Assembly: GCA_016791365.1 (NCBI GenBank)
Contig: JAEUMT010000050.1
Coordinates: forward strand, 1 to 37,097
Source of the DNA: Hyphomonadaceae bacterium
GTDB lineage: Bacteria; Pseudomonadota; Alphaproteobacteria; Caulobacterales; Aquidulcibacteraceae
Direction: 5' to 3'
DNA length: 37,097 nucleotides
Within the stretch, counting starts at the first letter, position 1; each line of letters begins with the position of its first letter. Of this stretch, positions 23,442 to 30,970 are shown one piece after another. The translations under genes and the position numbers were made by a program. Below the pieces are notes generated by a model. It was given only the letters and a program-made list of their open reading frames with translations. It was not told the DNA's origin and did no database searches.

Positions 23442-24173
23442 ATGCGTAAGGACATGAGCAAAGTTATCGTTGAACGGCCGCGCGTAGGCCGGGCGGCGGC
23501 GGGTCTCCGCCCCGGCCGCACGCGCGCGCTTACCGATGATGACGGCGAGCCGATCAAAGCCAAAGGCGCGCGCGAGCCCAAGGGCCGCGAACCAAAGACC
23601 AAGCACTTCAACGAAACGCTCAACCCGCTGAAACGCTATCTCGCCTCAAGCGTCGGCCGCCCGTGGAACAAGGTCTATTCCGAAATCAGCGAACATCTGA
23701 AGCCGACCTCCACCGTCCAACAGCACGTCCGCGATCACCTGCAGGATTTCGTCGCGATCAAGACGCGCATGAAGGCAGGCAAGGTCATGGTCGCATCGCG
23801 TTTTGGCGGCGAGCGCGCGCTTGAGGATGACCACAGCCTCTATTACGTCCATCCGCGCACCGGCCTGTTGCGCAGGAACGAGCACTACCAACGCTTGGGC
23901 GCAAAATGGCGCGCAGCACGTCTCAAGGCGGAAGCCGAACTTGCTAAGCGCATGCGCGTGGTCGACGCCAAGACGCAATTGCATTTGCTGAAGGGCGTCT
24001 GGTGGGAAGTGAAGCTCGCCAGAATTCCGGCGGTGCAGACCTACACGGATGTGGTCCAACGCGCCGGACTTTCGGACATGCCGCTCGAAACCCTCTACGG
24101 CCGCTCGGGCGTGTACGCGCGCGACAAACAACAGCTGTCAAAAGCCGATATGAAGCAGCTGAAGTTGCGCTGA
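23442..24173 (+). CDS. Conserved-looking hypothetical protein, basic, unknown function
   Basis: The 243-residue product has a Gly/Arg/Pro-rich basic N-terminus, then a compact motif-rich region: KHFNETLNPLKRYL, SVGRPWNKVYSEISEHL, STVQQHVRDHLQDFV and LYYVHPRTGLLRR. The regular hydrophobic pattern and aromatic clusters indicate a folded domain. I believe related proteins occur in several distant phyla, but I know no function for them. ATG 23454 (MSKVIVERPR) is an alternative start. The high positive charge suggests nucleic-acid or ribosome binding, as inference only. A palindromic repeat follows its stop. Confidence 0.75.
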   Translation: MRKDMSKVIVERPRVGRAAAGLRPGRTRALTDDDGEPIKAKGAREPKGREPKTKHFNETLNPLKRYLASSVGRPWNKVYSEISEHLKPTSTVQQHVRDHLQDFVAIKTRMKAGKVMVASRFGGERALEDDHSLYYVHPRTGLLRRNEHYQRLGAKWRAARLKAEAELAKRMRVVDAKTQLHLLKGVWWEVKLARIPAVQTYTDVVQRAGLSDMPLETLYGRSGVYARDKQQLSKADMKQLKLR

Positions 24174-24174
24174 A

Positions 24175-24273
24175 ATATGGAGCGCCGGCGCCCTCGCCGG
24201 CATCTTCGTTTCCGCGTGCGAAGGCGGGCGCCGGTTCAAGCGCCGCAGGCCGGCGAGGGCGCCGGCGCTCCAT
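24175..24273. repeat. TATGGAGCGCCGGCGCC-type inverted repeat
   Basis: The arms 24175-24201 and 24249-24273 match perfectly over 25 bases and each folds as GCCGGCG-CCCT-CGCCGGC. The element begins two bases after the stop of the preceding gene. It differs from the 20130 and 21859 copies in stem and loop sequence but keeps the fold and the TATGGA edge. Confidence 0.88.
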
Positions 24274-24324
24274 GAACGCTGCGCTAAACCGGCAATATGG
24301 CGTTGCGCGCTCTTGCGCCCCTGG

Positions 24325-24349
24325 TCCCCAGTCCCTAATCCCCAATCCC
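24325..24349. repeat. Single arm of the GGGATTGGGGA-type repeat
   Basis: TCCCCAGTCCCTAATCCCC and six further bases resemble the right arm of the inverted repeat at 11249-11273. It ends three bases before the phosphatase start codon and may supply part of its leader. Confidence 0.5.
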
Positions 24350-24351
24350 GC

Positions 24352-25131
24352 ATGCATGACCGTCTGATAGAATTCGACCGCGTCCTCAACTTCCGCGATT
24401 TCGGCGGCTGGGAAACCACCGATGGCGCGAAGGTCACGCGCGGCAAGCTCTATCGCTCAGCCGCGTTCAGCGACGCCAGCGACTCCGATCTAAAGCGTCT
24501 CGACGACATGAGCGTGCGCTTCCTGGTCGATCTGCGGCGCCCCGAAGAACGCCGCCACGAACCCAATCGCTGGCCCGGTGAAAGCTGCCGCGTGTTCGTG
24601 AATGACGAAGGCGCCGAAGGCGTCGCGCTGCCGCCGCATATGGTGGCGCTGCTGCAAAGCGATCTCAGCCCCGCATCCACGCGCGCCTACATGATGAGCC
24701 TCTATCGCGAGATCCCGTTCGATCCGCGTTTGATCAACCTTTACCGCAACTGGTTCGCCGAGATGCAAGAGGGCGGCGCGGGAATCATTCATTGCGCCGC
24801 CGGCAAGGATCGCACCGGCATCGGCTGCGCGCTCACCTTGATGGCGCTCGGCGTCGACGAAGAAACTGTCTTCGCCGATTACGAATTCACCAACCAGGCC
24901 GTCGATCTCGAAAAGCGTATGCCGAAAATTCAAGCGCGCATGGAAGAGCGTCTCGCGCGCAAGCTCGATCCCGAAGCGCTGCGCCCAATGCTCGGCGTCG
25001 AGGTCGACTACCTCCGCAACGCGCTGGACGCGATCAATGAACGCCACGGTTCAGCCGAGGCCTACACGCGCGACGTGCTCGGCATAAAAGATGCCGAGCG
25101 CGCCACGTTGCGGCGTCAATTGTTGGATTAG
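24352..25131 (+). CDS. Tyrosine-protein phosphatase, dual-specificity-like fold
   Basis: The 259-residue protein has the Cys-X5-Arg phosphatase loop HCAAGKDRTGIG, with catalytic Cys and Arg, and the N-terminal signature NFRDFGGW plus LYRSAAFSDAS of bacterial MptpB/Siw14-like tyrosine phosphatases. The upstream Asp in FLVDLRRPEER fits the usual pattern. It would dephosphorylate phosphotyrosine proteins or phosphoinositides; the substrate is unknown. The start at ATG 24352 is chosen because the upstream codons come from a repeat arm. Its stop codon overlaps the convergent nrdB stop by four bases. Confidence 0.88.
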   Translation: MHDRLIEFDRVLNFRDFGGWETTDGAKVTRGKLYRSAAFSDASDSDLKRLDDMSVRFLVDLRRPEERRHEPNRWPGESCRVFVNDEGAEGVALPPHMVALLQSDLSPASTRAYMMSLYREIPFDPRLINLYRNWFAEMQEGGAGIIHCAAGKDRTGIGCALTLMALGVDEETVFADYEFTNQAVDLEKRMPKIQARMEERLARKLDPEALRPMLGVEVDYLRNALDAINERHGSAEAYTRDVLGIKDAERATLRRQLLD

Positions 25132-26171
25132 TTCGCGCTGCCCGCGGCTTTGCGCTTTTCAAGCATCTGCTCGAAGTTTGACCACACGCCGCTATCGCCG
25201 TGCCAATCGCCCTTGGTCGCGCCCTTGGAATATTCAGTCGCGCGCGCTTCGAAGAAGTTCGCGTGCTCGACACCGTTCAGGATCGCCGTCAGCCACGGGA
25301 TCGGGTGCTCGGTGACGCCGTAAATCTTCGGCAGGCCAAGCTGCCCCAGGCGCCAATCGGCGATGTAGCGGATGTATTGCTTGATATCGTCCGCGGTCAT
25401 GCCCTGCACGGGGCCCATCTCGAACGCGAGATCGATAAAGCGATCTTCGATGCCAACGACGGTTTTGCAGCACTCGATAATATCGGCCTTCACATCGTCA
25501 GTGAGAGCGCCGGTTTCCTTCGCGAAGGCGTGGAAAAGTTTGATCATGCCTTCGCAATGCAAACTCTCATCCCGCACGGACCATGTTACAATCTGGCCCA
25601 TGCCCTTCATTTTGTTAAACCGCGGGAAGTTCATCAGCATCGCGAACGACGCAAACAGCTGCAGGCCTTCCGTAAACGCGCCGAACATCGCGACTGTGCG
25701 CAGAATGTCGGCTTCGGTCTCGACGCCGAACTTCTGCATATAATCGTGCTTATCGCGCAGAGCCTGGTAGTCCATGAACGCCTGGAACTCGGTTTCCGGC
25801 ATGCCGATGGTTTCAAGCAGCAGCGCGTACGCGGCGATATGCACAGTCTCGATGTTCGAGAACGACGCGAGCATCATCTTGATCTCGGTCGGTTTGAACA
25901 CGCGCGAGTAGCGCTCCATGTAATTGTCGTTCACTTCAACATCGGCTTGCGTGAAGAAGCGGAAAATCTGCGTCAGCAGATTGCGCTCGCCGTCGCTGAG
26001 CTTGGAGGCCCAATCCTTCACGTCCTCGCCGAGCGGGACTTCCTCCGGAATCCAGTGAACTTGCTGCTGGCGGCGCCAAAACTCGTACGCCCACGGGTAG
26101 CGGAACGGCTTGTAGCCAATCGAAGGTGTGCGGAGGCCCGTCAAAGCCTTGCCCCCGTTATCGCCAGCCAT
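25128..26171 (-). CDS. nrdB: Class Ia ribonucleoside-diphosphate reductase beta subunit
   Basis: This 347-residue protein houses the diiron-tyrosyl radical that ribonucleotide reductase needs to make dNTPs. Ligands and radical site can be read: Asp77, Glu108 and His111 in NIETVHIAAY with Tyr115 at the expected +7 from Glu108. Further ligands are in FTEGLQLF and VRDESLHCEGM. The C-terminal tail that docks to NrdA is present. The nrdA gene is not in the window, so the subunits are encoded apart. A probable tandem NrdR operator lies 31-78 bases upstream. The 3' end overlaps the phosphatase gene by four bases. Confidence 0.95.
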   Translation of the reverse strand: MAGDNGGKALTGLRTPSIGYKPFRYPWAYEFWRRQQQVHWIPEEVPLGEDVKDWASKLSDGERNLLTQIFRFFTQADVEVNDNYMERYSRVFKPTEIKMMLASFSNIETVHIAAYALLLETIGMPETEFQAFMDYQALRDKHDYMQKFGVETEADILRTVAMFGAFTEGLQLFASFAMLMNFPRFNKMKGMGQIVTWSVRDESLHCEGMIKLFHAFAKETGALTDDVKADIIECCKTVVGIEDRFIDLAFEMGPVQGMTADDIKQYIRYIADWRLGQLGLPKIYGVTEHPIPWLTAILNGVEHANFFEARATEYSKGATKGDWHGDSGVWSNFEQMLEKRKAAGSAN

Positions 26172-26201
26172 TCGCGCACTCCCTTTCGAAGCCAGAACGT
26201 A

Positions 26202-26249
26202 ACCCTAGATTTAGGGGTTTTGGCGGCGCATTGCCACCATATCTGGCGT
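26202..26249 (-). promoter_or_regulatory. Probable tandem NrdR boxes upstream of nrdB
   Basis: ACCCTAGATTTAGGGG (26202-26217) and CCACCATATCTGGCGT (26234-26249) each match the published NrdR box pattern acaCwAtATaTwGtgt at 11 of 16 positions by my count, including the central C-A-AT-T-G core. Their starts are 32 bp apart, three helical turns, the usual arrangement for NrdR. They lie 31-78 bases upstream of the nrdB start codon. NrdR represses ribonucleotide reductase genes when dATP is high. Confidence 0.65.
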
Positions 26250-26313
26250 ATTTGGGGCTGAGTCTCGTTTAAGAAAGGTTACCAGCCCGGTCGCGGACCA
26301 TGCAGCGATTCAG

Positions 26314-26343
26314 GCCGGGGGTAAGCCAGGATCAAGCCCCGGC
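26314..26343 (-). terminator. Stem-loop after the cyclase/TPR gene
   Basis: GCCGGGG (26314-26320) pairs with CCCCGGC (26337-26343) around a 16-base loop, 12 bases past the stop of the cyclase/TPR gene. No U-tract follows on the minus strand, so it is only a weak terminator candidate. Confidence 0.3.
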
Positions 26344-26354
26344 TTGTGGATAGG

Positions 26355-28382
26355 TCACAGCAAGCGCTGAGCTTCGGCCTGGCAGCGATAGGGCAGGCCC
26401 GCGTCGCGGCAGAAATCCGGCCAATGTCCCGAAAGCCGCCAATAGGCCAGGAGCCCCAAATCCCGCATCAGCGGCATGAAGCGTGGGTCCGTCCGCATCG
26501 GGCGCGTGGCGGCGCCAAAGAGGACGTCCTCGCCGCCGCGACGCTCATCAGCGAAACGCTGACGGGCCAGCGCGAAAGCTTCGTCCATCTGCCCGAGCCG
26601 CGACAATTCCATCAGCGCCTGCGCCGTCGGCAGATCGCCGCTATTGCTGCAATCCATCACCTGGCGAACGCCTGCGGCGCGCGTCGGCGTATTCTGCGCG
26701 GCGCGAAGCGCATCAGCCGCATAGCGCCAACATTCGCGCGCGCGCGTTGAACGGATTTGTGAAGCAGGGGCGTTGATCAGCGCCAACGCGTCGTCATAGG
26801 CGCCGCCCCAGAACGCAACCCGCAGCCGCAACAGCCACAACGCGGAATCGTCCGGCCAAGCATCAGCTAACTCGTCAGCTATATCGCGCGCCGATTCGAT
26901 GTCGCCCTTCTGCAGCAAGATCGACGCGACCACGATCCGCTTGTTGATCGAGAGCGGATCGAGTGTGCTGGCGTTGCGTGCGTAAGCGAGAGCGTCGTCA
27001 AAGCGGCCGACCTCGAAGAGCATGGAAGAATATTCCGCGCTCAACGCGCCGCTGCGTTCGTCGTGTTCCAGTCCTTGTTGCAACGTACGCTCGCGCGCAT
27101 CCCAGCGCCGGCGCGGTTCAATTCGTTCCAGCGCGAGATGTGCTTCGCCGATGCCGCGATCAATGCGCAAGGCGCGCTCCGCATTGTTGCGCACTTCGGT
27201 CCGCAACCCTTCGCGCTGGGCCTCCGATGCGCTGTCCAGGATCGCCGCGGTTTCAGCGGCAAGCATGGCGCGCGCCAGGGCAAGTTCAGGCGCTTGTGCG
27301 ACAGCGCGCGTGAGCGCCTGGCGGTTTTGGTCACGCGCATCGCGATCTTCCGCATGCGCGCAAGCGCCCAATACAAGAGCATAGGTTTCCGCTGCCGCCG
27401 CCGCGCCGATGCGCAGCGCGCACGACAACGCATTGGCGCTGCGCGCCGCCGCTTGCTGGCGTAGCGCCGTCGAAGTCGCGGTCGGCCCCTCAACGGTCTC
27501 CGACCATACCGTTGCGCGATCGGAGGTGCGGGCAACCGAAACGGTGACGCGCATTATCCGGTCGGCGCGTTCCACGGCCCCCTCCAGCGCGAACGGAGCG
27601 CCGGCGCCGCGGGCGCGATCCAGCAGGGCCTCGCGCGGTGCGTCGCTGCCGCTGCCGCGCGCGACCGTATCGATGCCGCGCGCGCGCAGCGCCCCATCGA
27701 CATCTTCGGCGACGCCTTCCGCGATGCCCTGAAGTTCCGCGTCCGCCGCGGCGAGGCTAAGCACGGCCGCGCGCGGTTGCGGTTCACGGGTGAGAAGGGG
27801 CCAGGCGAGGAGAGCGAGTGCAACGACAAGCGCAGTGCCGACGCCGGCAAAGAGATAAAGCTGTTTGCGCGTGAGCGGTCGTTTCAGCAGCGTCCCGGCT
27901 TCAGATGAGAATTCGTAGATCGCCATGCTCTCATCGATCTTCTCAAGCTTGATCGAGCCACGCGGCGTCAACTTCTCGAGCAGCGGCCCGCGCAGCGCCT
28001 TGCGCGCGTCGCCGGAAATCAACACGGAGCCCGGCCGCGCGTGCGCTTGCAGCTGTGCGGCGACGCTGACGGCCCGGCCGAGCAGGTCACCCGTCGGCAT
28101 TGGCGATGCCTCGCCGGTATGAACCGCAATGCGGATGGGCAAGTCCGCGCCTGTCGAGAGAGCGAGGGCGGCATGCGCCGCGCCGAACGGCGTTGAGAAC
28201 TCCATCATTACGGCGTCGCCGGAGGCGTTGAAGATCCGGCCGCCGTGCAACTCGGCCATCTTGCCGCAAAGCTCGCCGAGGCTGGCGACTGCCGCGACGG
28301 CTGCGGCGCCGTCCGCCTCGACCATTGCCGAGAAGCCGTCGACATCCACGACAACGATGTTGGCTAGTTTGGTCGCGCTCAC
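26355..28382 (-). CDS. Adenylate/guanylate cyclase-domain membrane protein with TPR region, active site degenerate
   Basis: The 675-residue protein has a class III cyclase domain (about 5-160), one transmembrane helix (about 175-197; LYLFAGVGTALVVALALLAW) and a long helical TPR-type region (about 340-660) that would be periplasmic. The two metal-binding Asp are kept (Asp13 in VDVDGFS, Asp56 in ASGDAVMMEF). The usual Lys before GD is Asn52, the substrate Asp in LGD is Glu91, and the transition-state Asn and Arg of the NVAARL motif are Ser106 and Gln110 (SVAAQL). It therefore probably does not make cAMP by the normal mechanism and may act as a sensor or scaffold. Confidence 0.85.
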   Translation of the reverse strand: MSATKLANIVVVDVDGFSAMVEADGAAAVAAVASLGELCGKMAELHGGRIFNASGDAVMMEFSTPFGAAHAALALSTGADLPIRIAVHTGEASPMPTGDLLGRAVSVAAQLQAHARPGSVLISGDARKALRGPLLEKLTPRGSIKLEKIDESMAIYEFSSEAGTLLKRPLTRKQLYLFAGVGTALVVALALLAWPLLTREPQPRAAVLSLAAADAELQGIAEGVAEDVDGALRARGIDTVARGSGSDAPREALLDRARGAGAPFALEGAVERADRIMRVTVSVARTSDRATVWSETVEGPTATSTALRQQAAARSANALSCALRIGAAAAAETYALVLGACAHAEDRDARDQNRQALTRAVAQAPELALARAMLAAETAAILDSASEAQREGLRTEVRNNAERALRIDRGIGEAHLALERIEPRRRWDARERTLQQGLEHDERSGALSAEYSSMLFEVGRFDDALAYARNASTLDPLSINKRIVVASILLQKGDIESARDIADELADAWPDDSALWLLRLRVAFWGGAYDDALALINAPASQIRSTRARECWRYAADALRAAQNTPTRAAGVRQVMDCSNSGDLPTAQALMELSRLGQMDEAFALARQRFADERRGGEDVLFGAATRPMRTDPRFMPLMRDLGLLAYWRLSGHWPDFCRDAGLPYRCQAEAQRLL

Positions 28383-28473
28383 AACTCACCCCACGCGGGG
28401 CAGAACATGCCGTTGCAAGAGGCTAAGGTCCAGAGTTTCGGTCTATCTGTAGCGACAAGACGACTTGTGGCGG

Positions 28474-28647
28474 TTAGCGCTGGGACGTTTCGACAGGGAC
28501 CGGTTGAGCTTCGGCTGGCCGGTGATCAAGAAAATCGACAAGCACAAACGCCCCGGCGCCAATGATGACGCCGATGGATATCGGCGGCGCCCATGTGCGC
28601 AGGTTGCGAAGCGTGCGCTTCAATTGAAGTTGCTGTCGGAGATTCAT
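28474..28647 (-). CDS. 57-residue single-pass membrane protein
   Basis: A short frame gives MNLRQQLQLKRTLRNL followed by a hydrophobic helix (APPISIGVIIGAGAFVLVDFL, about 21-41) and a Pro/Glu tail ending in ETSQR. The positive-inside N-terminus, one clean helix and host-like codon use support a real small gene. AAGG three bases before the ATG is a weak ribosome-binding site. It lies 29 bases after the stop of the first paralogous secreted protein gene on the same strand and could be co-transcribed with it. Confidence 0.6.
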   Translation of the reverse strand: MNLRQQLQLKRTLRNLRTWAPPISIGVIIGAGAFVLVDFLDHRPAEAQPVPVETSQR

Positions 28648-28676
28648 GCCCTTGCATCTGCAAGGACCGTGCGCGT

Positions 28677-29372
28677 TTACCGGCGCATCGTGACCGTGAG
28701 GCCGGTGAAGCTCTCGTTTTGATTGAATGTCTGGGTGCCGACGGTGGTCGACTCTTCACGTTCAACATAGGCGAGGGAGGCTTGGACGCCGTTGCGCTCA
28801 TAGGTGACGCCAACGGACATGTCGCCAACGGTCACGCGATCCTGGAGTTGCAGGCGCGAGCCTTGGCCGCCAAGTTCGCTGCGCTGGCCGGGCTGCCAGG
28901 TCAGCGCTTCATTGTCGGAAGCGACGAAAACATATGTGCTCGGTGTGCGATCGCTGGGATCGACATCGTCTTGATCGACGAGGCCGCGGCCGATGCGAAC
29001 TTCCGAGCCACGGCCGGTGCTGTTGACGTCACCGTTCTGCCCGCCGCCGAGAGAGGCGCGCTGGGCAAACGACACGTCTAGGTCTCCGTCACCGGCGGCG
29101 AATTCGACCTCAACGCGCCGCGGGCCTTCGGTGTTAACGTCGTTCGGAGCAGTGGTAGGTGCAAAACGTTGTACGACATCACTGCGCGCTGAAACGTTGG
29201 AGCGACGCAGGACTGTCTGAGTATCGGTGAAGTCAACGCGGCCTTCGGCGGCGGCTGGCTCAGTGGGGGGAGCCGCGACTTCTTGCGCCGACGCCATTGA
29301 AGCGCCGAACAGCGCGGCGACCAGCGCCCCGCCTGCAAAAAGAGACGTACGGTTACTTAACGAACCACCCAT
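28677..29372 (-). CDS. Secreted or outer-membrane protein, paralogue A
   Basis: The 231-residue product starts at ATG 29372 with a signal peptide (SLFAGGALVAALFGASMASAQ). The mature part is rich in alternating polar and hydrophobic residues, e.g. LQLQDRVTVGDMSVGVTYERNGVQASLAYVEREE, and ends in SFTGLTVTMRR. This amphipathic strand pattern and the terminal hydrophobic strand suggest a beta-barrel or other beta-rich envelope protein. It is clearly paralogous to the adjacent gene at 29482-30201. I recognise no family name. The frame upstream of 29372 is not protein-like. Confidence 0.75.
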   Translation of the reverse strand: MGGSLSNRTSLFAGGALVAALFGASMASAQEVAAPPTEPAAAEGRVDFTDTQTVLRRSNVSARSDVVQRFAPTTAPNDVNTEGPRRVEVEFAAGDGDLDVSFAQRASLGGGQNGDVNSTGRGSEVRIGRGLVDQDDVDPSDRTPSTYVFVASDNEALTWQPGQRSELGGQGSRLQLQDRVTVGDMSVGVTYERNGVQASLAYVEREESTTVGTQTFNQNESFTGLTVTMRR

Positions 29373-29447
29373 CACAGCCTCGTGTGTCTTACCGAAGCAG
29401 CAATGCATATTGGCTGCCACGGGTTCCGCATGCTGTAGACCTTTTGG

Positions 29448-29477
29448 TCCGGGCGGGACTTTTTGATCCCGCCCGGA
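29448..29477 (-). terminator. Strong hairpin after paralogue B
   Basis: A perfect 11-bp stem (TCCGGGCGGGA at 29448-29458, TCCCGCCCGGA at 29467-29477) lies four bases past the stop of paralogue B. No U-tract follows on the minus strand. It may end or attenuate transcription between the two paralogues, or protect the mRNA 3' end. Confidence 0.5.
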
Positions 29478-29481
29478 GCCA

Positions 29482-30201
29482 TTAGTGACGCATTGTGATG
29501 GTGAGTCCAGCGAAGCTGTCGTCCTGCGTGAAGGATTGCGAGCCGCTGATAATGGTAAATTCCCGCTCGACGTAAGCGAGCGACGCCTGGATGCCATAGC
29601 GTTCGTAGGTCACGCCGGCCTGCATATCGCCCACTTCGACGCGGTCCTGGAGCGCGAACGAATTGCCGCCTGAGGCGCCAAATTCCGACCGGCTGCCTGG
29701 CCGCCAGGTGAGGGCCTCATCTTCGGATGCGGCAAAGAAGTACCAAGTTGGTTCAGCGGACGGCCGATTGCGGGGCATATCGAGGCCGCGACCAAGCCGC
29801 AGTTCGGATGCCCGGCTGCGCCGGTCGATGTCGCCTTGGTCGTTGAAACCGAAGCCGCCGCGCTGCGCGAACGACACGTTGAGACCGGACATGCCGGGGG
29901 CAACGAATTCGAACTCGTATCCGCGATGGTTGCCGCGGCTGGATGATGTCGTTTCCGTCGGGGCTAGGTTGGCAAAGCGCCCGCCCGCGTCCTCGTTGGA
30001 TGACAGTTGAAAACGACTGGTTAGGGCTTGCGACGGATCGTCGAGAACGACGCCGTCGACAGCGTAGGATGAGGAGCCAGGACCGACCGCATCTTCGGCG
30101 GTTGCGATACTGGCGGCGAAACTTACGAACCCGACCAAACCAACGACCACGAGCTTGCGTAAAAGCATCGCGATCAACCTCCCATGCATGATGAGGATCA
30201 C
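29482..30201 (-). CDS. Secreted or outer-membrane protein, paralogue B
   Basis: The 239-residue product has a signal peptide (LLRKLVVVGLVGFVSFAASIATA); ATG 30168 (MLLRKLVV) may be the true start. It shares with paralogue A the blocks NVSFAQR, SELRLGRGLD, SEDEALTWRPGSRSE, FALQDRVEVGDMQAGVTYER, GIQASLAYVERE and a C-terminal SFAGLTITMRH. The N-terminal third is unrelated between the two. It is likely an envelope protein rich in beta strands, with no known function. A hairpin separates it from paralogue A. Confidence 0.75.
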   Translation of the reverse strand: MILIMHGRLIAMLLRKLVVVGLVGFVSFAASIATAEDAVGPGSSSYAVDGVVLDDPSQALTSRFQLSSNEDAGGRFANLAPTETTSSSRGNHRGYEFEFVAPGMSGLNVSFAQRGGFGFNDQGDIDRRSRASELRLGRGLDMPRNRPSAEPTWYFFAASEDEALTWRPGSRSEFGASGGNSFALQDRVEVGDMQAGVTYERYGIQASLAYVEREFTIISGSQSFTQDDSFAGLTITMRH

Positions 30202-30255
30202 GTAAGTAAGGTTACTGAATCGCTAAGCGTTGTGGGCGCAAACTGCAGTCGAATA

Positions 30256-30277
30256 GCATTGTGCAAGCGCACAATGC
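30256..30277 (-). terminator. Stem-loop after the GNAT acetyltransferase gene
   Basis: GCATTGTGC (30256-30264) pairs perfectly with GCACAATGC (30269-30277) around a 4-base loop, 8 bases past the acetyltransferase stop. Only a short T-poor tail follows, so it is a moderate terminator candidate. It could also affect the paralogue B promoter region downstream. Confidence 0.4.
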
Positions 30278-30285
30278 CCTGAACG

Positions 30286-30846
30286 TTAGCTTTTCGTTGT
30301 GCTGTCGTCGGCTTTTGCGAACGTTAGTGTGCGCTGCATCACGACGACGTCGAGCAGTCGGCCAAACTTTTCCCCGACATTCTTCAACGTGCCGACGTGC
30401 TCAAAACCGAGTTTGCGGTGCAGACCGACAGACGCAGCGTTGTAACTGTCGCCAATGAAGGCCAGGGCTTCCCGGGCGCCGTCGCTGCGCAAGCTCGTTA
30501 ACACTTCGGCAAGCGCTACCGAGCCTGCGCCGCGGCGCAGCGTTGTCGGCCCCGCATAGACAGAGACCTCGAAGGTCTTCTGATAAGCTGCGCGATCGCG
30601 GTACTGGGTCGCGTAAGCGAAGGCGAGGACGCGGCTCATGTCTTCGGGCGGCGAGGCAACCATGTAGGGCCAGCCATTGTCGACGACCTTGCTCCAGCGC
30701 TCGGTGATTTCCTCCAGGCTCGGCGGCACGGTTTCGAAGGAGCCGGTCCCGGTCAGGACGTGGTGGGAATAGATGAGCTGCACGACCTGCAGATCCTGCT
30801 GAAAGCAGGGCCGCACGATCAGGGGTGGGTTCTTCTTATTGGCCAC
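30286..30846 (-). CDS. GNAT N-acetyltransferase, phosphinothricin acetyltransferase-like
   Basis: The 186-residue protein follows the Pat/Bar pattern: QLIYSHHVLTGTGSFETVPP near the N-terminus, VLAFAYATQYRDRAAYQKTFEVSVYA in the centre, then the acetyl-CoA binding region RRGAGSVALAEVL and GLHRKLGFEHVGTLKNVGEKFGRLLDVVVMQR. Chromosomal homologues usually acetylate methionine sulfone/sulfoximine or other amino acids rather than an antibiotic. The N-terminal Arg-X-X-Gly-X-Gly/Ala loop of GNAT enzymes is present as RRGAGS. It diverges from the CHAP gene. Confidence 0.85.
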   Translation of the reverse strand: MANKKNPPLIVRPCFQQDLQVVQLIYSHHVLTGTGSFETVPPSLEEITERWSKVVDNGWPYMVASPPEDMSRVLAFAYATQYRDRAAYQKTFEVSVYAGPTTLRRGAGSVALAEVLTSLRSDGAREALAFIGDSYNAASVGLHRKLGFEHVGTLKNVGEKFGRLLDVVVMQRTLTFAKADDSTTKS

Positions 30847-30970
30847 GCTTTTCGGTGGCGCGGTTGCCGGGGGAGGTCAAGCCGCCTCGTTCTGCGGCTT
30901 ATGATACCGTATGCGTCGGTCCGCCCCATTCACGGGATGCCAACCAGACTGGATTAGGATCGATTCCGAA

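Noticed and set aside
20130-24273. CRISPR array
   Set aside because: The repeats are palindromic pairs at gene ends with irregular spacing, not short direct repeats with uniform spacers, and no cas gene is present.
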